A DNA stretch of 64,000 bases from Vibrio aerogenes (GCF_024346755.1 NZ_AP024861.1:2852001-2916000); one strand, 5' to 3'; numbered from the stretch's first letter, positions 1 through 9,215 are shown. Notes: a model not told the origin generated them from the sequence alone. Program-made: numbers and translations.

Positions 1-480
1 CTGGCATCATATGTCCGGCCGGTGACAATCGGTTGGTCCGGGTCGCCGTGCAGGAAAGACACAATCACTTCGTTGCCAATCCGCGGCACAGTCACCATCC
101 CCTGCTGGCCGCCAGCCCAGCCCTGTGAAACACGGATCCATGCACTGCTTTTATCGTCCGAGCCGTCGTAGCGATCCCACGGGAAATGCAGTTTCACCCG
201 GCCATGTTCGTCGGTGTAAATCTCTTCTCCCGGCGGGCCGACCACCAGCGCAATGCTGGGGCCATCAACGCGGGGCTTCGGTTGCGGATGCGCGCGCCAG
301 ACACTGTCGCCGGGAATTAAGGTGAACTGGTTGCTGTAGTCGGTCGCACCGCCGGAGCTGTCTTCTTCCAGCGCCTGCGTTCGGTCATCGACGAGATGAA
401 CGTTTTCGCGGTACTGGACGCACGACGAGGGTATCGTCACTGATCCCGTCGATGGTCAGCTTAAAATTTAGTCTTCTCAT
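1..480 (-). pseudogene. vgrG remnant with internal deletions
   Basis: This is the 5' part of a second vgrG, nearly identical in pieces to the intact vgrG at 9212-11365. Bases 1-379 are collinear with 9978-10356, 377-397 with 10691-10711, a short divergent patch (about 398-422) with about 10882-10903, and 418-480 with 11303-11365. The joins sit on 3-8 base microhomologies such as GCG and ACGCACGA. The start codon (478-480) is retained, but after about 21 VgrG residues ([16 protein letters not shown]...) the frame is lost and a stop follows ten codons later. The gene continues past the left window edge, so its 3' end is unseen. Similarity to the intact copy stops exactly at the ATG. It is a decayed duplicate of the T6SS spike gene. 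Confidence 0.85.
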
Positions 481-916
481 GGGGTAGAGTCATCAGTATC
501 GCTGTTAAGAAGCAATCAATATAATCTCATATGAGATATATTTAAATCTTATTTATGAACTTTCTAAAAGTTATATCGATGAAGATCACACTTTTTTGTC
601 TGCTAAAAACCCTACTTTCAATCCATTGACTTCATTGTCACCCCAACCGTAAACTACTGCCTTCACTGGCAAAATCCAGTGAATGGGATTGGCCTCTCAA
701 ACTGAAACCACTAGACATATAGAAGCTGGCATTTATATTAGTTTCTGTGTGGAGCCTTGGCACACCTGTACTTTTTCAGAATAACGGTGAGCTGAGCAGG
801 GGCGCTTCGGCGCGCCGTTTCCTAGTGGGCGGTAAGGCCAACCTTGTTCAGTTCACCACCATATAGTTTGGCCTCTTTATGGTGGTGAGTTACCTGTCAT
901 AACCATTAGGAAAAGA
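481..916 (+). other. hairpin-rich non-coding leader
   Basis: No gene was found in these 436 bases. The left 150 bases are AT-rich and may hold the promoter of the dead vgrG. From 662 onward there is a run of inverted repeats: 662-669 with 676-683 (TTCACTGG/CCAGTGAA), 704-708 with 741-745, 747-751 with 761-765, and 802-805 with 810-813 closed by a UUCG loop. At the end, 835-841 (AGGCCAA) pairs with 868-874 while 854-863 (CACCACCATA) pairs perfectly with 878-887. These last two interleave, giving a pseudoknot or two alternative structures just before the small gene at 917. It may be a structured leader or a small RNA; I do not recognise the class. Confidence 0.4.
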
Positions 917-1117
917 ATGATGCTTGAAATGCTTCCCTACAAACCCGACATTGCCCTGAAAGCACGGGAACTTATCCTCGAATTCAGTCAGACAATCGAT
1001 GATCATCATACCGATGCTAAGATGATTGATCAGATACAAAACTATATGAATAACCTGATCACCTTACATGCTCTGCGGCATCAGGCGCTGGAGGATTCCG
1101 TTTCAGGGTTATCGTAG
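917..1117 (+). CDS. small hypothetical protein (66 aa)
   Basis: Unrecognised small acidic, probably alpha-helical protein (starts MMLEMLPYKPDIALKARE). It has no signal peptide, membrane segment or cysteine. A ribosome binding site (AGGAAAAG) lies 2-9 bases before tandem ATG ATG codons, so the start could be either. It is on the plus strand, opposite to the T6SS genes on both sides, and is preceded by the structured leader. A short perfect hairpin follows the stop. Position beside T6SS immunity genes does not establish a function; it could be an antitoxin-like, regulatory or phage-derived protein. Coding status rests on the ribosome binding site and open frame only. Confidence 0.5.
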   Translation: MMLEMLPYKPDIALKARELILEFSQTIDDHHTDAKMIDQIQNYMNNLITLHALRHQALEDSVSGLS

Positions 1118-1124
1118 ACAAAGC

Positions 1125-1143
1125 AAGGGGCATGTTGCCCCTT
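1125..1143 (+). terminator. possible weak terminator
   Basis: Perfect 8-bp stem (AAGGGGCA/TGCCCCTT) with a 3-base loop, 7 bases after the stop of the small gene. It lacks a clear T-run, so termination is uncertain. Confidence 0.35.
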
Positions 1144-1195
1144 TAGAAGAATGATTTGCTGGCTTGGCTTATCGTGAAGCACGCCTTTATCCGGA

Positions 1196-2320
1196 TCAGG
1201 CGTTCAAACTTTCCGCAGCCTGCTTTTTCTCTTTGCGTCGCTGCTGCGATTCTTCCCACGCCGGGCCATAAGTTTCCCTCAGATCATTGACTGTCAAAAT
1301 CGTCTTGCCGCGTTGGTATTCATTTTCTGCCAGCTTGCGGTTAAAAAAGTTCAGTGCTTCACTGGGTTTGGCCCATTCTTCTTTGGGGAGCGGCTTGCTC
1401 CACTCCGCCACTTGCGGAAACTTCTCTGCCTTTTTCTGTAACTTGCGGATCACCCAGTTCATCCGCCAGATCGCGACCATCCGGCCACTGAGATACCACC
1501 AGTTTTTGATGTGATCAGGAAAATGCTTCCGCTTGATCCCCTGCTCATCGCAGTACTGCTGCACCATACCCTCCATCGTGACCGGCTGTGATTCACCAAT
1601 CGCTTTGGGGCCGTCTTCCATAAAACTGCGGATCATCTCCCATTTCATCGCAGCATGAGTGCGGTCTAATGCGCTAATGCGCATGGAAGCCCAGAAATAA
1701 CCGGATGCCACGTCATCATAAGCACCGATAAACAGGCTGCCCTCCCGCATCACCATATTTGGGGCCACAGCGGTGCCTTCCCCGGCCATCGCACACACCG
1801 ACTCCCACGGGAAGAATTTTATTTCTGTCCGTTGTTTCCTTTTATTCCAGCGGCTCATCATCACTTCCCGCCGCTGACGGTGAAAACGAATCGGTAAGGC
1901 ACGGGCGAGATCGCGGTGGGTATGAATCATAGCCAAAAATGCTGGGCCAAATGAGAGAGGGCCTATAGATAAAAGTCCAATTCCCATAAAAAGCTGAAAA
2001 TAACTTAGCTCAGTGATAGGTTTTCCGTTCACAAACCAAGTTTCATAACTACGCTCTATAAGTCCACTAATACCTCCCATCAAGTTATAAATATATATGT
2101 ATATTATCAATGAGACCGTGAAATTAATTATCAACATCTGAGTTTGCAGAATTAAACCACCATAGCTTCCCAGCTCAATATAACTCTCGGTTTTTGCTGT
2201 CAGCACCGCATCGGTTTCAGCCGGTTTCAGTCTGGTTTTGACCGGCAAGGGAGCCAGCACCGTATTGCGGCCCAGGTTTTTCTCGGTTTGCTGACCAGCA
2301 AAATAAGGGAATAATTTCAT
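1196..2320 (-). CDS. putative T6SS immunity protein, copy 1 (distal)
   Basis: Membrane protein of 374 residues, third in transcription order after the VasX-like effector. It has two predicted transmembrane segments at about residues 57-80 and 108-128 and a long soluble C-terminal part. The segment RDLARALPIRFHRQRREV followed by a Trp-rich stretch resembles the DUF6708 group often found beside T6SS effectors; this assignment is from memory. Residues 1-62 and 130-370 are almost identical to copies 2 and 3, but residues 63-125 differ heavily. The C-terminus (AESLNA) is two residues longer because the repeat unit breaks off at about 1205. The ribosome binding site AGGAAACCACTG matches the other copies. 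Role inferred: protection of the producer from the effector or its variants. Confidence 0.7.
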   Translation of the reverse strand: MKLFPYFAGQQTEKNLGRNTVLAPLPVKTRLKPAETDAVLTAKTESYIELGSYGGLILQTQMLIINFTVSLIIYIYIYNLMGGISGLIERSYETWFVNGKPITELSYFQLFMGIGLLSIGPLSFGPAFLAMIHTHRDLARALPIRFHRQRREVMMSRWNKRKQRTEIKFFPWESVCAMAGEGTAVAPNMVMREGSLFIGAYDDVASGYFWASMRISALDRTHAAMKWEMIRSFMEDGPKAIGESQPVTMEGMVQQYCDEQGIKRKHFPDHIKNWWYLSGRMVAIWRMNWVIRKLQKKAEKFPQVAEWSKPLPKEEWAKPSEALNFFNRKLAENEYQRGKTILTVNDLRETYGPAWEESQQRRKEKKQAAESLNA

Positions 2321-2458
2321 CAGTGGTTTCCTGCGGGAGTAAGCTAAATCATCTGTTCAACCATACAATTGTTTGATGATGGATTGAGGACGCTGAACCA
2401 TGTCACCGAATCAGGCGGCCTGATTCGCCCGCGTCCCATTCTTTTTTACAGAGACAAA

Positions 2459-3577
2459 TTACAAACTTTCCGCAGCCTGCTTTTTCTCTTTGCGACGCTG
2501 CTGCGATTCTTCCCACGCCGGGCCATAAGTTTCCCGCAGGTCATTGACTGTCAAAATCGTCTTGCCACGTTGGTATTCATTTTCTGCCAGCTTGTGGTTA
2601 AAAAAGTTCAGTGCTTCACTGGGTTTAGCCCATTCTTCTTTAGGGAGCGGCTTGCTCCACTCCGCCACTTGCGGAAACTTCTCTGCCTTTTTCTGTAACT
2701 TACGGATCACCCAGTTCATCCGCCAGATCGCGACCATCCGGCCACTGAGATACCACCAGTTTTTGATGTGATCAGGAAAATGCTTCCGCTTGATCCCCTG
2801 CTCATCGCAGTACTGCTGCACCATGCCCTCCATCGTGACCGGCTGTGATTCACCAATCGCTTTGGGGCCCTCTTCCATAAAGCTGCGGATCATCTCCCAT
2901 TTCATCGCGGCATGAGTGCGGTCTAATGCGCTAATGCGCATCGAAGCCCAGAAATAACCGGATGCCACGTCATCATAAGCACCGATAAACAGGCTGCCCT
3001 CCCGCATCACCATATTTGGGGCCACAGCGGTGCCTTCCCCGGCCATCGCACACACCGACTCCCACGGGAAGAATTTTATTTCTGTCTGTTGTTTCCTTTT
3101 ATTCCAGCGGCTCATCATCACTTCCCGCCGCTGACGGTGAAAGCGAATCGGTAAGGCACGGGCGAGATCGCGGTGAGTGTGAATCATAGCCAGAAATGCC
3201 GGACCAAATGAGAGTGGGCCCAAAGATAAAAGTCCAATTCCCATAAACACTAGAAAATAACTTAGTTCAGATACCCACTGCCCATTAATAAATACTCTTT
3301 CATAACTTCTTCCCACAACCCCACTGATTCCACCTAGATCAGTATATATATAAAGAAATGCTATGAATGAAACCAAAAAATTAATCAATAGCATCTGTGT
3401 TTGCAAAATTAAACCACCATAACTGCCCAGCTCAATATAACTCTCGGTTTTTGCTGTCAGCACCGCATCGGTTTCAGCCGGTTTCAGTCTGGTTTTGACC
3501 GGCAAGGGAGCCAGCACCGTATTGCGGCCCAGGTTTTTCTCGGTTTGCTGACCGGCAAAATAAGGAAATAATTTCAT
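2459..3577 (-). CDS. putative T6SS immunity protein, copy 2 (middle)
   Basis: Paralogue of 372 residues in the middle of the array, with the same layout as its neighbours: a conserved cytoplasmic N-terminus, two transmembrane segments with a variable loop between them, and a conserved soluble C-terminal domain. The variable loop reads around ERVFINGQWVSELSYF here, against ETWFVNGKPITELSYF in copy 1 and EGRFINEQWVVELNYF in copy 3. The spacers of about 140 bases on both sides are also near-identical, so the whole unit of about 1.26 kb was duplicated. No catalytic motif is visible. Membrane location fits immunity to a pore-forming effector. Immunity is inferred from position and not shown by the sequence. 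Confidence 0.7.
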   Translation of the reverse strand: MKLFPYFAGQQTEKNLGRNTVLAPLPVKTRLKPAETDAVLTAKTESYIELGSYGGLILQTQMLLINFLVSFIAFLYIYTDLGGISGVVGRSYERVFINGQWVSELSYFLVFMGIGLLSLGPLSFGPAFLAMIHTHRDLARALPIRFHRQRREVMMSRWNKRKQQTEIKFFPWESVCAMAGEGTAVAPNMVMREGSLFIGAYDDVASGYFWASMRISALDRTHAAMKWEMIRSFMEEGPKAIGESQPVTMEGMVQQYCDEQGIKRKHFPDHIKNWWYLSGRMVAIWRMNWVIRKLQKKAEKFPQVAEWSKPLPKEEWAKPSEALNFFNHKLAENEYQRGKTILTVNDLRETYGPAWEESQQRRKEKKQAAESL

Positions 3578-3718
3578 CAGTGGTTTCCTGCGGGAGTAAG
3601 CTAAATCATCTGTTCAACAATACAAATGTTTGATGATGATGGATTGAGGACGCTGAACCATGTCACCGAATCAGGTAGCCTGATTCGCCCGCGTCCCATT
3701 CTTTTTTACAGAGACAAA

Positions 3719-4837
3719 TTACAAACTTTCCGCAGCCTGCTTTTTCTCTTTGCGTCGCTGCTGCGATTCTTCCCACGCAGGGCCATAAGTTTCCCGCAGG
3801 TCATTGACTGTCAAAATCGTCTTGCCGCGTTGGTATTCATTTTCTGCCAGCTTGCGGTTAAAAAAGTTCAGTGCTTCACTGGGTTTGGCCCATTCTTCTT
3901 TGGGGAGCGGCTTGCTCCACTCCGCCACTTGCGGAAACTTCTCTGCCTTTTTCTGTAACTTGCGGATCACCCAGTTCATCCGCCAGATCGCCACCATCCG
4001 GCCACTGAGATACCACCAGTTTTTGATGTGATCAGGAAAATGCTTCCGCTTGATCCCCTGCTCATCGCAGTACTGCTGCACCATGCCCTCCATCGTGACC
4101 GGCTGTGATTCACCAATCGCTTTGGGGCCGTCTTCCATAAAGCTGCGGATCATCTCCCATTTCATCGCGGCATGAGTGCGGTCTAATGCGCTAATGCGCA
4201 TGGAAGCCCAGAAATAACCGGATGCCACGTCATCATAAGCACCAATAAACAGGCTGCCCTCCCGCATCACCATATTTGGGGCCACAGCGGTGCCTTCCCC
4301 GGCCATCGCACACACCGACTCCCACGGGAAGAATTTTATTTCTGTCTGTTGTTTCCTTTTATTCCAGCGGCTCATCATCACTTCCCGCCGTTGACGGTGA
4401 AAGCGAATCGGTAAGGCACGGGCGAGATCGCGGTGGGTATGAATCATAGCCAGAAATGCAGGAGTAAATGAGAGAGGGCCAGCAAGTAACAGTAAAATCC
4501 CAGCGACCAAATAAAAATAATTCAACTCAACAACCCATTGCTCATTAATAAACCTACCTTCATAGATACCTTCAACGAAACCACTGAGACCACCCATTAA
4601 ATCATATAGATATATAAAGCCAATCAATGAAACAATAAAATTGATTAACAGCATCTGTGTTTGCAGAATTAATCCACCATAACTGCCCAGCTCAATATAA
4701 CTCTCGGTTTTTGCTGTCAGCACCGCATCGGTTTCAGCCGGTTTCAGTCTGGTTTTGACCGGCAAGGGAGCCAGCACCGTATTGCGTCCCAGCTTTTTCT
4801 CGGTTTGCTGACCGGCAAAATAAGGGAATAATTTCAT
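3719..4837 (-). CDS. putative T6SS immunity protein, copy 3 (cognate position)
   Basis: This 372-residue copy lies directly behind the effector, and its ATG overlaps the effector's TGA (ATGA), so it is the likely cognate immunity gene. The ribosome binding site AAAGGAAACCACTG lies inside the effector's last codons. Two transmembrane segments (about residues 57-80 and 105-128) flank a short divergent loop, and the rest matches copies 1 and 2 nearly base for base. It differs most from the others in the second membrane segment (VAGILLLLAGPLSFTPAF against FMGIGLLSxGPLSFGPAF). In V. cholerae the gene after vasX is the immunity gene tsiV2; I infer an analogous, not necessarily homologous, role. Confidence 0.75.
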   Translation of the reverse strand: MKLFPYFAGQQTEKKLGRNTVLAPLPVKTRLKPAETDAVLTAKTESYIELGSYGGLILQTQMLLINFIVSLIGFIYLYDLMGGLSGFVEGIYEGRFINEQWVVELNYFYLVAGILLLLAGPLSFTPAFLAMIHTHRDLARALPIRFHRQRREVMMSRWNKRKQQTEIKFFPWESVCAMAGEGTAVAPNMVMREGSLFIGAYDDVASGYFWASMRISALDRTHAAMKWEMIRSFMEDGPKAIGESQPVTMEGMVQQYCDEQGIKRKHFPDHIKNWWYLSGRMVAIWRMNWVIRKLQKKAEKFPQVAEWSKPLPKEEWAKPSEALNFFNRKLAENEYQRGKTILTVNDLRETYGPAWEESQQRRKEKKQAAESL

Positions 4838-7800
4838 CAGTGGTTTCCTTTGGAAGTCGTCAGTTGCAATGTTGTTAAGGCAGCTTTCAGGGTCGTTTCT
4901 TTTACTACCTGTTCATCTCCGTCACCAAGTACTGACGCAGTAAAATGATGTGGATTGCCATCAACCGGTTTGGAAGTTTTTTCCGGATGCATCAGGTTAA
5001 TGGTAAAACGAGCCCCCCCATGATCGGCAAACAGAATATTGCCCTGTGGCGTGGTAATTTCCACCAGCAAATCAAGATAACGCAAAGCGCTATATTTCTT
5101 ACGACTAAGCGGCAGGGTAAATTCATACACAGTTTTTAACCCGTCATAACCGAGCTGGTGATATTTCAGCAGATTACTGGTAGTGATATCTTCCGGGGTT
5201 TTCTGCCCGGCAATAGTCATCATCCCGGCAAGTTTGACCTGCGCGGGAGCCGCCATCGGGATGATCAGGCGAAAACGTTTCAACTGATGCAATTCAACCT
5301 CGACCTGATAAGCATTATTGCCGTGACACACCCACTGTTTTTCCTTCACTGAGTCGGTTTCCAGCAGCAACTGTGGCGCCTGAATCACCTCCTGCCAGTG
5401 GCGTAACTGCGTCTTGTAATCCCAGCCCTGGTATTCATAACCGGGCCACCAGCCTTTTTTACCCCATTCACAGCGGCTGACCCAGTGTAGCAACGCGGTG
5501 GACTGCAAATAGTTATGCACCAGCTCCCCGCCGACAATCAACACCGTCGCCAGCAGCATCCACGGATTAAACTCCGCGGCATAGCGCATGGTAATTTCAC
5601 CAGCCATACGAAAGGTAATTTTCTCGGCAATGGCATCGCTCACCACCCGGAAACCAATATATGTCAGCTGACCGGTTTTCCACAGCTGAATCCCATCCCC
5701 GGCCAACGCAAATGCGGATCCGGTCATGGCCGGTAAATCACGTTGTTTCCAGTCATGGTAAACCCTACCTATTTGCTTAGCACTATCACCAAGAGTGGCA
5801 AGAAAATTTATCGGTGCAATGGTTGCATTCCCGACAGCCACCACGCCACCGGCAATATTTTGTAATGGTTTGGTCGCCCCCTGTTTAATAATTGCCATAA
5901 TGGAGATGGTCCGTGCAATCTCTACCCCGAATGCCACCCCTGCTGAAGCATAGCCAAGCATTGCTGCCGCATATTCCCCCATCTGAGGTATGGTTAGTTC
6001 AGATCGTTTTTCCATATCACTCCGGGTACTGATCCAGTTAAAATAACTGGCGACCAGCATCACAAACGACAGACTGCCACTGACAATGGCTCCGTTTGGC
6101 AGGGCTTTCACTGTTTTTATATCGGTGAGATCGACCTCAGCCTTGCCGAAGATCACCTCATTGGTTAACAGTTTACGTTGCCTTTCCAGAATGGCTTCTG
6201 CCTGCTCCTGCACTTCCCCGGCTTCGACCGAAATATGAGACGGCGGATGCTTCTGGTTGGGGCCGACAATCGGCTCATTGATTGCTCCCAGTTTCTGAAA
6301 CTGTGCTTCACATTCCGCCGAAAGCTGATTCATCTCTTGTGTATAGCCGGCCCGTATCGCATCGGCTTTTTCCCGGCTTAGTCCTTTCATGTCATGAACG
6401 CCATTATATTTCGTTTTCAGCGCTTCCAGCCGGGCACGTTTTTCAAACAGATCGTCAAAGACTTTATTGATGACGGGTATATTTTCCGCAGAACCGGCCT
6501 TGAGTTTGACATTGGCATTTTTCTTCTGCCCGACCATCAGCGCCAGAATTCCCGGACGCGCCCGCCAGAGTAATTCATCTGCCCGTGCCTGAAGTGATTT
6601 CGCCGAACTCAATAATGCCGACAGTTCACCCACCGCTAAACCAGCCAGATAAGCGCCGTGTTTGCTCAGTTCATTCTGAACCTTCGGGCTCAGCTCGCCC
6701 AGCTCAACCAGATTTAAGCCCTGTAAAAATTCACGAAATTCTGTCAGCGCTGCGATACCGGTCAATACATCGTCCACATTTCCTTTGAGGGTTACTCCCT
6801 GAATAAACTCAGTTGGACCGACCTGATGCGCTTCCAGTGTCGCAATGTTTGTTGCATTGCCGATAAAGATTTGTAAATTCTGTTCACCAATGGATTTAAA
6901 GTAGAAATCCATTAACTTATGCAATTCAGGATCGAGCTTATCGATAGTTGAAAGCCAGTGATTTTCTGTTTGCAGCCGCGCAATCAGTGCTTCCTGATTT
7001 TCTTTATCAAACACCGGGATCACATCATAAGCTGCAAACATGGTTTGATTCCGGTCTTTGGCAATCTGATCGGTCAGCTTGCTCCAGTGCTGAATTTTCT
7101 GTTGTGCGTCAAAAAACCAGGCTTCCATCTCATCTTCACGAATCCGATCCAGCACGCCGCGATCCGTAAATTTAAGCGGGTCACCGTGCATGGTTTTTTC
7201 CTGCTCCAGGATGATCCGGTGAAACAGGGATTTTAATGCATCAGCAGGAACACCAATCTCATCCTCTGCAAATGATTTGTTCAGTGCGATTTCAGAATGA
7301 TATTGAACAGTTGCCGGGTTTTCCTGTATCTCTTCAATATCAGTGGTATAGACGCTGTGACTCAGCGTGTAATTCCGGATATAAGTTTGATATTCATCAT
7401 ACGCATCGGCATATTGCTGATAACGTGCTTTCAGCTTGTCCGGATTCGCATCGGCATATGCCTTAATTTTTTCATCCTGTGCCAGCAGTTTAAAATGTTT
7501 TTTATCGACGGCGATTAACGCCTTAATCTGAGTGGCTGCAAAATGTTTCGCCCGGTTATTGTCTTCTTCGTACCAGTCATTCTGCATGTTAACAATGCTG
7601 ATATAAGCACTTGCCAGCTGGGTTGTAATCCCTATCGGGTCTTCCAGAATCAGTATCGCTGCATCATCTTTATAAGTACTGAGAATATTCGCTTTCAGCG
7701 TATCGGCCTGAACCGCTTCCACCGGGTCAGTTTGCCAGCACCAGCGATAAGCTTCTTCATGGTCACTGTCATCCGGGTGTGCATCCGCAAGGTGATCCGC

Positions 7801-8343
7801 TAACTCTGCTGGTGGCAACAAATGTTTTGCGCCAGTCGTCGCTTTAAAACTTCCCACCGGGCAGCGTTGCATCATCCGGCTGCGAAGTTTGGAAGACATC
7901 AGCAGTTGTCCCTGCAATTTGGGGGAAATTGGCATCGGGCTGTACAGGACCTCGATTGAGCCACAGTAATCCACGACCAGTGCTTTTTCAGAATCAGTGT
8001 ATACATACTCCTGATCGCCTGATTTTTTGGTCTGAATCTCTTTTTGTTCAAGCTTTTGTACTGAACCATCCGGCATCGCCTTAAAAGCATACATAATATC
8101 CGTGCGTCGGCTGTGAATCACATAAATATAACTTTCCACAGCCAGAGGACGTACCCCGATATGGCGGAATTTCACTTTACTTTTCAGCTGGCTGCTGATG
8201 GCTTTATGTTCTGTTTTCTTTTCGGTCAGTGCATAACGCACCGGTATTAGCTGAAGTTTATGTTTTTTATACGGGCATGTACCGACAGGACTCATTACAT
8301 CCTGAGTACTTCCGTTACTGGCTCTGTCTGTAGACGTTGTCAT
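4837..8343 (-). CDS. VasX-like T6SS membrane-disrupting effector
   Basis: Large effector of 1168 residues, close in size and layout to V. cholerae VasX, a colicin-like protein that permeabilises inner membranes. The N-terminus has the VasX-type start (CPYKKHKLQLIPVRYAL). A long, mostly helical middle follows. Hydrophobic helices lie at about residues 750-768, 784-815, 828-848 and 923-944, and the last 200 residues look beta-rich and soluble. I place the start at 8343: an AGGAG lies nine bases upstream, the ATG overlaps the adaptor stop as ATGA, and family similarity begins there. A longer open frame to 8469 would run into the adaptor gene. Neighbours (vgrG, DUF4123 adaptor, immunity array) match the vgrG2-vasW-vasX order. 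The target membrane activity is inferred. Confidence 0.85.
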   Translation of the reverse strand: MTTSTDRASNGSTQDVMSPVGTCPYKKHKLQLIPVRYALTEKKTEHKAISSQLKSKVKFRHIGVRPLAVESYIYVIHSRRTDIMYAFKAMPDGSVQKLEQKEIQTKKSGDQEYVYTDSEKALVVDYCGSIEVLYSPMPISPKLQGQLLMSSKLRSRMMQRCPVGSFKATTGAKHLLPPAELADHLADAHPDDSDHEEAYRWCWQTDPVEAVQADTLKANILSTYKDDAAILILEDPIGITTQLASAYISIVNMQNDWYEEDNNRAKHFAATQIKALIAVDKKHFKLLAQDEKIKAYADANPDKLKARYQQYADAYDEYQTYIRNYTLSHSVYTTDIEEIQENPATVQYHSEIALNKSFAEDEIGVPADALKSLFHRIILEQEKTMHGDPLKFTDRGVLDRIREDEMEAWFFDAQQKIQHWSKLTDQIAKDRNQTMFAAYDVIPVFDKENQEALIARLQTENHWLSTIDKLDPELHKLMDFYFKSIGEQNLQIFIGNATNIATLEAHQVGPTEFIQGVTLKGNVDDVLTGIAALTEFREFLQGLNLVELGELSPKVQNELSKHGAYLAGLAVGELSALLSSAKSLQARADELLWRARPGILALMVGQKKNANVKLKAGSAENIPVINKVFDDLFEKRARLEALKTKYNGVHDMKGLSREKADAIRAGYTQEMNQLSAECEAQFQKLGAINEPIVGPNQKHPPSHISVEAGEVQEQAEAILERQRKLLTNEVIFGKAEVDLTDIKTVKALPNGAIVSGSLSFVMLVASYFNWISTRSDMEKRSELTIPQMGEYAAAMLGYASAGVAFGVEIARTISIMAIIKQGATKPLQNIAGGVVAVGNATIAPINFLATLGDSAKQIGRVYHDWKQRDLPAMTGSAFALAGDGIQLWKTGQLTYIGFRVVSDAIAEKITFRMAGEITMRYAAEFNPWMLLATVLIVGGELVHNYLQSTALLHWVSRCEWGKKGWWPGYEYQGWDYKTQLRHWQEVIQAPQLLLETDSVKEKQWVCHGNNAYQVEVELHQLKRFRLIIPMAAPAQVKLAGMMTIAGQKTPEDITTSNLLKYHQLGYDGLKTVYEFTLPLSRKKYSALRYLDLLVEITTPQGNILFADHGGARFTINLMHPEKTSKPVDGNPHHFTASVLGDGDEQVVKETTLKAALTTLQLTTSKGNH

Positions 8344-9215
8344 AAAATCTGATTCTCCTGTGCCGCCGGGGTCTGAGAATAATGTTGCGCAAGTTGGCTT
8401 GCTGTTTCGATACGTTGTGCCGGAGTTTTCTCTGAGATCTGATGAATCAATGTGCCAATATCCGGCCACGGACTCTCCGCTGTAACCGCCCGTTCACCCA
8501 GTAAGCCGATAACATTGAAGTAATGCAGTTGATCACACTCAGTGGTAAAACCGAGTTGATAAGCAACGTTTGCAGCCTGCCCCAGCCAGAGGTCAAAGTC
8601 ATCATGTTGCATTTTCAGGTGAGGAAACTCTTCAGTGATAAATATATCCAGCGATTCAAGCAGGTTTCGCCACATAATCTGACCAAATTGTTCCCACTGT
8701 AAGTCATTCAGCTTATAAGGAAATGGATGTGTTATTTCTTCCATTTCAGGACGTTCCAGAACCTTCCAGCCCAGACGGGTTGGCAGCCATGCTTTTTGCA
8801 TGGGGTGCCAAAAACACCACGCCTGTGATTCCAGTAATACCCATGCCACTTCCGAATGTGCCATCTTCAGATAAACGTCACTGCCGTAAGGACTTAACAC
8901 CTGAATCAGCTGATGAAACCAGTCGCCGATATCCGTTAAAGAAAATGAAGAGCTGAAAAAGAATCCGGCTGTCGGATTATCCTGTGCCCAAAACCAACGC
9001 TTGACATCATCGGTTGCTGTGACCAGATAAGGGGAAACATCTTTCAGCTCATCATGGGGTGCATGAATATAAACCGGCTCTAAAGGTGGCACCTCTGGAA
9101 TTTGGTACAGGGACTGAGCGATGTTTTTAATCTGTCCGCCATCGACCAACAAATACAGCGTTTGCTGATCGGGCGCGTAGATATCCGGAATCTGAGTATT
9201 AAACCGACTCATCAT
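8340..9215 (-). CDS. DUF4123 T6SS effector adaptor (VasW/Tap-like)
   Basis: Protein of 291 residues between vgrG and the effector, the place of VasW in V. cholerae. It begins with the DUF4123-type pattern LYLLVDGGQ, then SPYLV and the GFFFSSSFSLTDIGDWFHQL region. Such adaptors load a specific effector onto the VgrG tip. The start is tandem ATG ATG overlapping the vgrG stop (9212-9214), and the end overlaps the effector start as ATGA, so the three are probably translated together. The C-terminal half is the less conserved, effector-specific part in this family. No signal peptide or membrane segment is present, as expected for a cytoplasmic chaperone. Confidence 0.85.
   Translation of the reverse strand: MMSRFNTQIPDIYAPDQQTLYLLVDGGQIKNIAQSLYQIPEVPPLEPVYIHAPHDELKDVSPYLVTATDDVKRWFWAQDNPTAGFFFSSSFSLTDIGDWFHQLIQVLSPYGSDVYLKMAHSEVAWVLLESQAWCFWHPMQKAWLPTRLGWKVLERPEMEEITHPFPYKLNDLQWEQFGQIMWRNLLESLDIFITEEFPHLKMQHDDFDLWLGQAANVAYQLGFTTECDQLHYFNVIGLLGERAVTAESPWPDIGTLIHQISEKTPAQRIETASQLAQHYSQTPAAQENQIL

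Larger units (their letters stand above)
1196..4837 (-). repeat. tandem triplication of the immunity unit (3 x about 1.26 kb)
   Basis: Gene starts at 4837, 3577 and 2320 are 1260 and 1257 bases apart. Genes and the spacers between copies match almost base for base, apart from about 190 bases in the centre of each gene. Conserved flanks around a divergent core suggest duplication followed by gene conversion of the flanks or replacement of the core. Confidence 0.9.

Noticed and set aside
125..325. Plus-strand ORF of 66 aa, repeated almost unchanged at 10102-10302
   Set aside because: It is the antisense reading of the same vgrG segment in the remnant and in the intact gene; its repetition only reflects vgrG duplication.
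2369..3958. Plus-strand ORFs of 109-110 aa at 2369 and 3626
   Set aside because: They start in the spacer between immunity copies and run antisense through the coding part; duplication of the unit explains the similarity.
1287..4031. Three identical-looking 75-aa plus-strand ORFs (1287, 2544, 3804)
   Set aside because: They are antisense shadows of the three immunity paralogues and have no ribosome binding site.
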